Part shown: piece after piece, positions 57,745 to 64,000 of the stretch | Numbering within the stretch: position 1 is the first letter of the stretch | How the letters are laid out: every line of letters starts with the position of its first letter | Assembly: GCA_963971225.1 (NCBI GenBank) | Contig: OZ020267.1 | Span: 110,874,163-110,938,162, forward strand | Reading direction: 5' to 3' | DNA from: Melieria omissa | Lineage: Eukaryota; Arthropoda; Insecta; Diptera; Ulidiidae | Length of the DNA stretch: 64,000 nt | Position numbers and translations under genes: made by a program | Notes under the pieces: generated by a model | Database searches by the model: none | Told to the model about the DNA's origin: nothing | What the model saw: the letters and a program-made list of their open reading frames with translations, nothing else

Positions 57745-59895
57745 TCAGCATGTTCACCGACTTCAAGTCTATTTTCAACTTCAATTCAAACACTGATTCG
57801 CTTGAAATTCTGTAAATATTAGTTTTTAATTTCAACTTTTATTTCACTCGATTTCAAATAAAATGCAAAAATATCAGATAATCGGCCCAGCCAAAGCAGC
57901 TGTGTTCAAAAACTAAAATCATTGAAAACCATGAAACCTCTCTGCGTTTAGACAGCGACACAGGTTAGCTCGGTTTTGATGTTGGCGCCGGTGCATTGTG
58001 GAAATTTTTAATTAAAACTAATCCCTCAGAAAAACATAAAGTGTTGAACATTTGTAGAAAGGTAGCGCATAGCATAAAATATCAGTTTGATGATTTTAAA
58101 ACGCGCACAGTTGCGGCAACTTTGCCATCAGCCATATTGTGTGCGTGTGGCTGGCTGTGACTCTGTGTGTCTGTGTGTGACTGTCTGTGTGTGTGCGAGT
58201 GCGCTGGCTACGCATTAGTTTGAGGCTTAGCCTTTTTTTCTATTGTCGAACTAACAGTTGGTCATGTTTGAAGCCGGTTTGCACGGTTTGAGCGCATTTA
58301 AACTTTTTGCCGCTATGCGCGGATTTGGCTTCGACAACCGCCGGTCACCGCTGTTTAGAGTTGCCAACCCGTTGTGTTTTTCGCTTGAACATTTTATGTT
58401 AGAAGATAGTAGCGACATGCAGTTGTTTTATCTCTGGCTTTTTTTTATAGCATACTTTGTAGCACTTGAAACATGGCTTAATTTACCAAAATCTCTTCAA
58501 GTGCCAAACCTAAACTCCTGTTTATATTTACAGCTCTGTGTAATTAGAGCGCAGCAAATAGTGCGTCCCACTCGTCTCTCAGTTGCCCCCTTTCGCACTA
58601 AGTATACAACATGCTGTGCCGGCTGCTGTTGTTGCTGCTGCCATCGCATCGCATTGAAAATGTGCTTAACGATGCTTAAAAGTTGCCGCACCAAAGCTAA
58701 ATCACTGTGCTACCAAAAACTGCACAAATAAAGCAGCAACACTGAAAAGTATTTAATCACTTTGACCGTACAGCGAACCGCGCGCTTAACTCATCAACGC
58801 AAGTTAACAGCTGGCCGACACGCAGCAGTATCTAATAGCAACTTTTTGCCACACTTGACCCGACAACGCCCAATCGGCAATCAACGTGCCGAGTGAGGCA
58901 ACGCAACGCAAGAAGCACACAACGCTACAGAAGAAGTTATAAAAAAACAGCAAAAATCGCTCGCTTATGAAATTTCACTTAAATTCAATTAACTTGATTC
59001 TCCACTTAAGCTTTTATTAATAAGCAAAAAGGTAGTTTTTGCCACAAAAAAAGTGGAAAAAAAATCGTATAACAACAAACTTGAAGATGGCAACATTGCG
59101 CTTTGCATTACACTGAGTTCACACTGAGAATATAAAAAAAAAAATAATTATGAAAATTCTGCAAAAAATTGTGCCAGCTGACAAAGTGGACCGACGTGAA
59201 ATTCCCTTGCGCTGTCCGGCTGTTTCACTCTTCCACTGAAACACATAGAAAAAAAACGCTGCCTTAGCAATGAGCGAAAGTCAACATTTTTAGAAAATTG
59301 TAGCATTTTTAAGTACCTACGATTTTTTGTTGTTGTTACCTGCCTTTTGCATAGCTCCCATATTCCCCTACACACACACACACACACACACACACAGACT
59401 TTATTGTTGCTGTTGGCAATGTAAACGTTTCGGGCAAAAATCTGAAACACGTTGCAATAACATGAAAATTGATATCGTTGTGCGCTCAAAGTGACTCGGT
59501 GACTCTCCACTTTCCACTTTCCACACTCAGACCTCGCCCCTTATCCTTTTATTGCTTCTGCCGTTATTTTTTGCTTGCTTTGTCTTCGAGTATGATTTTG
59601 GTTTGTATGTATGTGTGTGTGTGTGTGTGTGTGCGGTAGCTAAAGCAATGAGCGGCCGTGGGCGAGCTGCCGGCAAGCAAGAAAGATTAACAAAACTCAA
59701 GTGCCTGAAATAACTTGTTGGTCGTTGCGCAGCGGAGTTTCAAGGATACACGCGCTACAAAAGTAATACAACGAGGGAAAATGCAAAAACAAATCTGAGA
59801 TTTTCACATTTTTACATTTTACTTTTGTTATTTCTGAAGGTGGGAATTTGAGAAAGACGTGTTGAAAAAGAGAGTCAAACACTGAAGGTAGGAAA
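57745..59895. other. No confirmed gene; TG/CA tracts and an unassigned 157-codon frame
   Basis: TG-rich DNA at 58138-58200, CA tract at 59372-59396 and TG tract at 59608-59632. An ATG frame at 58258-58731 gives 157 residues with a hydrophobic middle and a Cys-rich stretch from GCTGTTGTTGCTGCTGCC triplets. It has no recognised domain, no splice context and is probably chance. Confidence 0.45.
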
Positions 59896-61404
59896 TTATT
59901 ATGCAAATTTTTTAATGCAAAGTTAGAAAGCGACCATTGGAAAGTTATTGAACGTGTGAATTATCCAATAGAAGTTGCAGTAATGAGGTGTTGAATGCTT
60001 TAAAGTGGTTGTTATCGAGAAAGAGAGGTAGAAAGTGAGAAAGGGAAAGAGAGAGAGTTCTACTGTTGACATCTTGAAATGAGTCTGAAATGACAAATCT
60101 TCGTTTGGGTGGTTCTGGGTTTTGAGAAATTTATCGAAATTTGGAAGGAAGTTTGGAAGTTGTTCCATTGCACGTTTGAAATGTGTCTGAAATTTCAAGT
60201 CTTCGTTTAATCTTCGTCTTCGTCTAATCAGTAAAATTGGGCGATCTTGGGTTTTGAAAAAATCATTCTTTATTGTAGAAAGTTCGAAAGTTGTTCCATT
60301 GGACGTTTGAAATGAGTCTGAAATTTCAGGTCTTCGTTTGAATTAAAGTCTTATGAGTAAAATGGGCGATCTTGGGTTTTGAGAATTCATTCCTTATTAA
60401 AGGAAGTTCAAAAGTTGTTCCGTTGGCAGCTTAAAATGCGTCTTCAATGTTAAGTCTTCATTTGAACTAAAGTATTTTAAGTAAAATTGGGCAGTTTTGG
60501 AGTTTGAGCAATTTATCGAAGGAAGTTCGAAGGTTTTTTCCTTTGGCCGCTTGAAGTAAGTCTGAAATGTAGTCTTCGATCGAACTAAAGTCTTATGAGC
60601 AAAGTTGGGCGGTTTTCGATTTTGAGAAATTCATTCCTTATGAAAGGAAGTTCAAAAGTTGTCCCATTGGCAAGTGTCAAGTCTTCGTTCAAAGTCAAAG
60701 TCTTATGAATAAAATTGGGCGCTTCTGGGTTTTAAGAGATTCAATTTTTATCAAAGGAAGTTTGAAAGTTTTTTCGTTAGCAGTTTTCGATGGAAAGCCA
60801 ACATATTTTAATTATGTCTTCCATCGAATTAAAATCTTTTGAGTAAATTAAGTTGGTCCGTGTGTGAGAAAACTGAGGGAGTCTAAATATTCCAGAGCAA
60901 CCAAGTTTTATTTAAGGATTCTAATTTTCCTTCATTTATTTTCTGGGACAAGAGCCTAAAAAATGATGTAGGAAGTTCAGATCTTGAATTATACACTTTT
61001 CATTGAGAGAGTCGGAACATATTACACAGTAAACCACGTTCAAATGAGGGACTCAACATTTTTGGGGCATCTTCTCTGGGGCTAAAGTCTTAACAGATGA
61101 TCCAGGCAAGTTTAGGATACTTCACTTTTTATTGATAATTCTCCATTTTCTTCTCTGGAACTGGACCCATATGGGTGAGGCCGAATTAGATCATCTAATT
61201 TTCAGTTTTTATCGATAGTTTTTTTTCATACAGTTTTTCATTGAGAGAGTCTGAACTTTTTACGCAGTAAACCAAGTTTAATTTAGCGACCTTTTTTTGA
61301 ATTTTTTTTCGGGACTAAAGTATAATTATACACTTTTCACTGAGAGAGTCTGAGTAGGGATTCAAATTTTGTTGGGCATCTTTTCTGGGATTAGAGTCTT
61401 ACAA

Positions 61405-61724
61405 CTCAGCTGACTAGTGCTTTGGGCCGCGATTCAAATGCGACGCTCGAACCCAGGTTTAATACTCCGTTGCGTTAACACCGAAAAAAATAAAAAAAAA
61501 AAATTTTTTCTTTCGGCGGCTGTGCTCTCAGCAGGGAATGGCAAACCTCTGAGAGTAAAATTGCCTATGAAAAAGCTCCAAACTCGCCGTTCGGAATCGG
61601 CATACAACTGTAGGTCCCTTCCAACTTTGTAAAAACATTCGCACGCACAACACGGTTGGTTGCGGGTACCTAGGCCCCTAGTCTCGTAATGGGGCTGTCG
61701 GTCGAGTCAATAAGAAGAAGAAGA
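61405..61724 (+). mobile_element. SINE 2: tRNA-related SINE with (AAG)n tail
   Basis: A 320-bp insertion flanked by the exact 12-bp duplication AGAGTCTTACAA (61393-61404 and 61725-61736). The 5' end resembles a tRNA D-arm/A box (ACTCAGCTGACTAGTGCTTTG) with a B-box-like CTCGAACCC nearby. The centre carries GCAGGGAATGGCAAACC, and the text around AAAAAGCTCC, GCCGTTCGGAATCGGC and ACTGTAGGTCCC is typical of a high-copy fly SINE known to me only from general familiarity. The end is TAAGAAGAAGAAG. Poly-A/T runs at 61484-61510 look like slippage. Confidence 0.85.
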
Positions 61725-62075
61725 AGAGTCTTACAAATTATGTAAGCAATTTTTGGATCCTTCACTTGTTTTTTTGTTAATTCTTCATTTTCTGGAATTA
61801 GACCTAAGGGTCTGAGTAAGACAAGTTTAGATCATTTAATTGCCAGTTTTTATCGAGAGAGTGTGACCATTTTCTGGAGGAAAACAAGTTTTAATTGAAA
61901 ACTTTGCCGTAGAAAATCGAATGAAAGAAGGTAAGAACTTTGTATTTCAGAACAGTCGTTTGTTATCCTTAGAGTTCTAAACGCGTTAAACGACTATCAT
62001 CTTCATCAGTTGTGAAGTAAGTTTCAATTTTGAATCCTGCAGTTAATGAAAGTCTTTCGAGTGAAACTAGACAAG

Positions 62076-62180
62076 TCTGTAACTTCAAATCTTCTAGTTG
62101 TTACCGAGAGAGTTCAAAACATATTCTTCTGTAACCTCAAATCTTCTAGTTGTTACCGAGAGAGTTCAAAACATATTCAG
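62076..62180. repeat. 52-bp tandem duplication
   Basis: TCTGTAACTTCAAATCTTCT and the following AGTTGTTACCGAGAGAGTTC repeat after exactly 52 bp with one C/T change, marking a recent duplication. Confidence 0.9.
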
Positions 62181-62199
62181 TTGTAAGTTTGAAATTGGG

Positions 62200-64000
62200 A
62201 TCGAACCAAGTTTCACTAAACTCTGCCAACCTCTGTCACAGTGCCTACTTCCATGTCCATGTAGTTGTGAAACCTTTAAAACTCTATTCCCTATCTTCTT
62301 AATCTCCGCAAAGCACTGGACGCTATTCATGGGCTACTTCCCTCTTCGATCTGTTATACTTCAAATCCAAAAGTAACAAAAATCATAAATTTCAAAATCA
62401 AAAGGGCCAAAAAAGCATGATTTTTCCATTAGCCAAGATCTATTGCAACGAAACGATGTGCAGTGGACACATACACATACACTCTCACACACAGACACAC
62501 ACACACACACAGACTCCTGTTGCTTGAATTTTACTTTGTTCACTTGAGCCGCATCATGCATGCCAGCCAGACATTTTGGCATTTTCCAATAGCCACTCTG
62601 TCGCTGGGTACTCAATAAATCTGGCCCCATAAAGTGTCAAGGCCCATAAATGTTGCGCTGTCAAGCTGACAGCGCCGAGAAAACCAATACCTCTGCTTCA
62701 TTCAGTTACCGAGTTGAGCGAAACCAAAACATTGACTTTTTGTTGTCTCCCACTTTTCTCTCCTCGCTCTCTCTCTTTGCTCTCTCGTTGCTTAACTGTT
62801 GGGCAATGCCCTTGTTGACTTTTGCTTGGTTGCAGTTTTCCATTCCCTGCAGCAGCCTGCTCGTTGTTTCTTACCATTATTGTTGTTGTTGTTTGTGCTG
62901 TTTATCTGCTGCTTGTACGCAAGCTTGCTGCCAAAAACAGCTGACCAGCACGATGACAAGCCGCCTCAGCAGGTCGTTGCGTTGTGTCCTGTTGCGTTCG
63001 GTTGCTTCTTCACTCAATTCGATTGAGTTGCGTTGAGTTTGTTGTCCTTAAGGATCTGCCATGTGTGCCATGTTCGGTGTTTGTACAGATTCAAATTTAG
63101 GGATGCTGGTTGTTGTTGTACATTTAACAAGTGCACACAACATGCACAAACAATAATATTGCCAGTGCAATGACAAAAGCAAACAATTTGAACATGTAGC
63201 TCTAGTAACTGCAACAACAAGCAAAAAGGACATAAATGTTGTAATAATTGGTTAAATGTATATTTTGAAGTGAACACAAATTTCCGCAATTATTTCCTGA
63301 CTGCTGAAAATCTTCCCATACTCGGATACTCGAAAGTGTCTACTTGTATTGGTGTGTATGTGTGTGTGTCTGTGGTGATGGAGCGAGGGGGCTAAAGAAA
63401 ATTTAGTGCATATTTGCAACATTTTGAAATCTTTCATTTCGTAAAGTTTGATCAGAAATGCATGCGCCTAAAAACTGGGAGGCTAGAGTGCAGTAAATAG
63501 GGCTCAAACTGCTCTTAGAGAGTTAAAATCTATGACTGACCCGCACTGAATATCTCTCCTGGACATTTCTTTCGAACATACCTATAGTCTTTTTTCAATC
63601 CTTAGTTCGACTTCCATAACAAAAAATTGTTATAAATAGTAAATTAAGCTCTCACTGTTTTCAGATTGCCGCCAAACATTTGAAATGTCAAATTGACTCG
63701 CATATATTTTTCCTTCTGAATATTTCTTCCAAACATACCTACTCTCTATTTCTCTATTTTTAAGAAGGCTGCCATACAAAACGGATAATTTTCTATACAA
63801 TTGATTTCCCATTGGTAAATGTAAATGGAAAAAACATTGCATCTAAAAGACTACTCCGTTAGAACTATTCACTCAACACTTGGCAATATTCTTTAGTGAA
63901 AAAAATATACAATTATAGAAATTATAGTTCCAACTCTTCTCGTCAGAGTGCGCCTTCCACACAAAAAATGTTAGAAAGTTATCAATAGAGTCAAGTTACA
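62200..64000. other. No gene seen to the window end
   Basis: AC tract at about 62487-62512, TTG triplets at 62878-62893 and TG-rich DNA at 63350-63372. Short frames have no domains. The last 400 bp are AT-rich. Confidence 0.5.

Larger units (their letters stand above)
59900..62200. repeat. Degenerate tandem array, unit about 110-131 bp, invaded by SINE 2
   Basis: Blocks GAAATGAGTCTGAAATTTCA, GTCTTCGTTTGAA, TTGGGTTTTGAGAAATTCAT, GGAAGTTCGAAAGTTGTTCC recur, with the last near 60159, 60290, 60414, 60533, 60658 and 60768. After about 60840 a related but longer unit with GAGAGAGTCTGAAC and GCAGTAAACCAAGTTTAAT words continues to about 61380 and again past the SINE. A clean 52-bp duplication closes it (62076-62128-62180). 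Confidence 0.8.

Noticed and set aside
58258..58731. 157-codon ATG frame with hydrophobic and Cys-rich parts
   Set aside because: No recognised domain; the Cys run comes from TGC/TGT triplets. Kept only as a note.

Overview
This window looks like non-coding, transposon-rich DNA from a higher dipteran genome. A tephritid-type fruit fly is my best guess, resting on overall style: AT-rich background, CAA/TTG triplet and CA/TG tracts, LOA/I-like LINEs with an RNase H domain, and small mariner, hAT, piggyBac and pogo-type elements. There are no operons, ribosome binding sites or CRISPR arrays. Only one convincing host protein gene is visible. The rest is intergenic or intronic sequence, transposable-element remnants and an unusually large amount of tandem repeat. 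I cannot identify the species from sequence alone.

Layout. 0-2 kb: decayed LINE A, split by a 369-bp tRNA-headed SINE, then the 3' end of LINE B. 4.2-5.7 kb: a cluster of a deleted LTR flanked by ATAT, a piggyBac-like MITE at TTAA, and a 5'-truncated LINE with a perfect 14-bp target duplication. 7-10.3 kb: a perfect (CTAGA)45 array and two copies of a dispersed repeat with an 18-bp palindrome. 12 kb: solo LTR. 14.5-15.9 kb: GGAT/GATA-type array. 18.9-19.8 kb: 78-bp array, each unit holding a 19-codon ATG-to-stop frame, joined to a LINE C-terminus. 21.7-25.8 kb: further degenerate arrays and a hAT-like MITE. 27.4-29.2 kb: LINE 3' end, foldback element and third solo LTR. 32.6-33.8 kb: (TTTTA)n running into about 1.06 kb of (ATTTG)n. 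35.8-38 kb: pyrimidine-biased higher-order repeats.

42.1-44.5 kb (minus strand) holds the clear gene: TATA box, short leader, a single-exon 723-codon frame for a secreted protein with signal peptide, helical four-cysteine domain and a long acidic Ser/Asp/Glu/Asn repeat tail, then a poly(A) signal. Downstream of it is a pogo-like MITE (41.5 kb) and upstream a mariner deletion derivative (45.6 kb).

47.9-49.2 kb is a polypyrimidine array, 52.1-53.1 kb a 125-155-bp array, 55.9-56.8 kb the best-preserved LINE end (intact RNase H), and 59.9-62.2 kb a degenerate array invaded by a second SINE at 61.4 kb.

The main biological theme is parasitism between elements. Several LINE 3' ends and the first SINE share a 3'-tail module, and the two SINEs share a short central block although their heads and tails differ. 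This suggests a modular SINE family mobilised by the resident LINEs. Superfamily names rest on recognised motifs, target duplications and termini, not on database searches.
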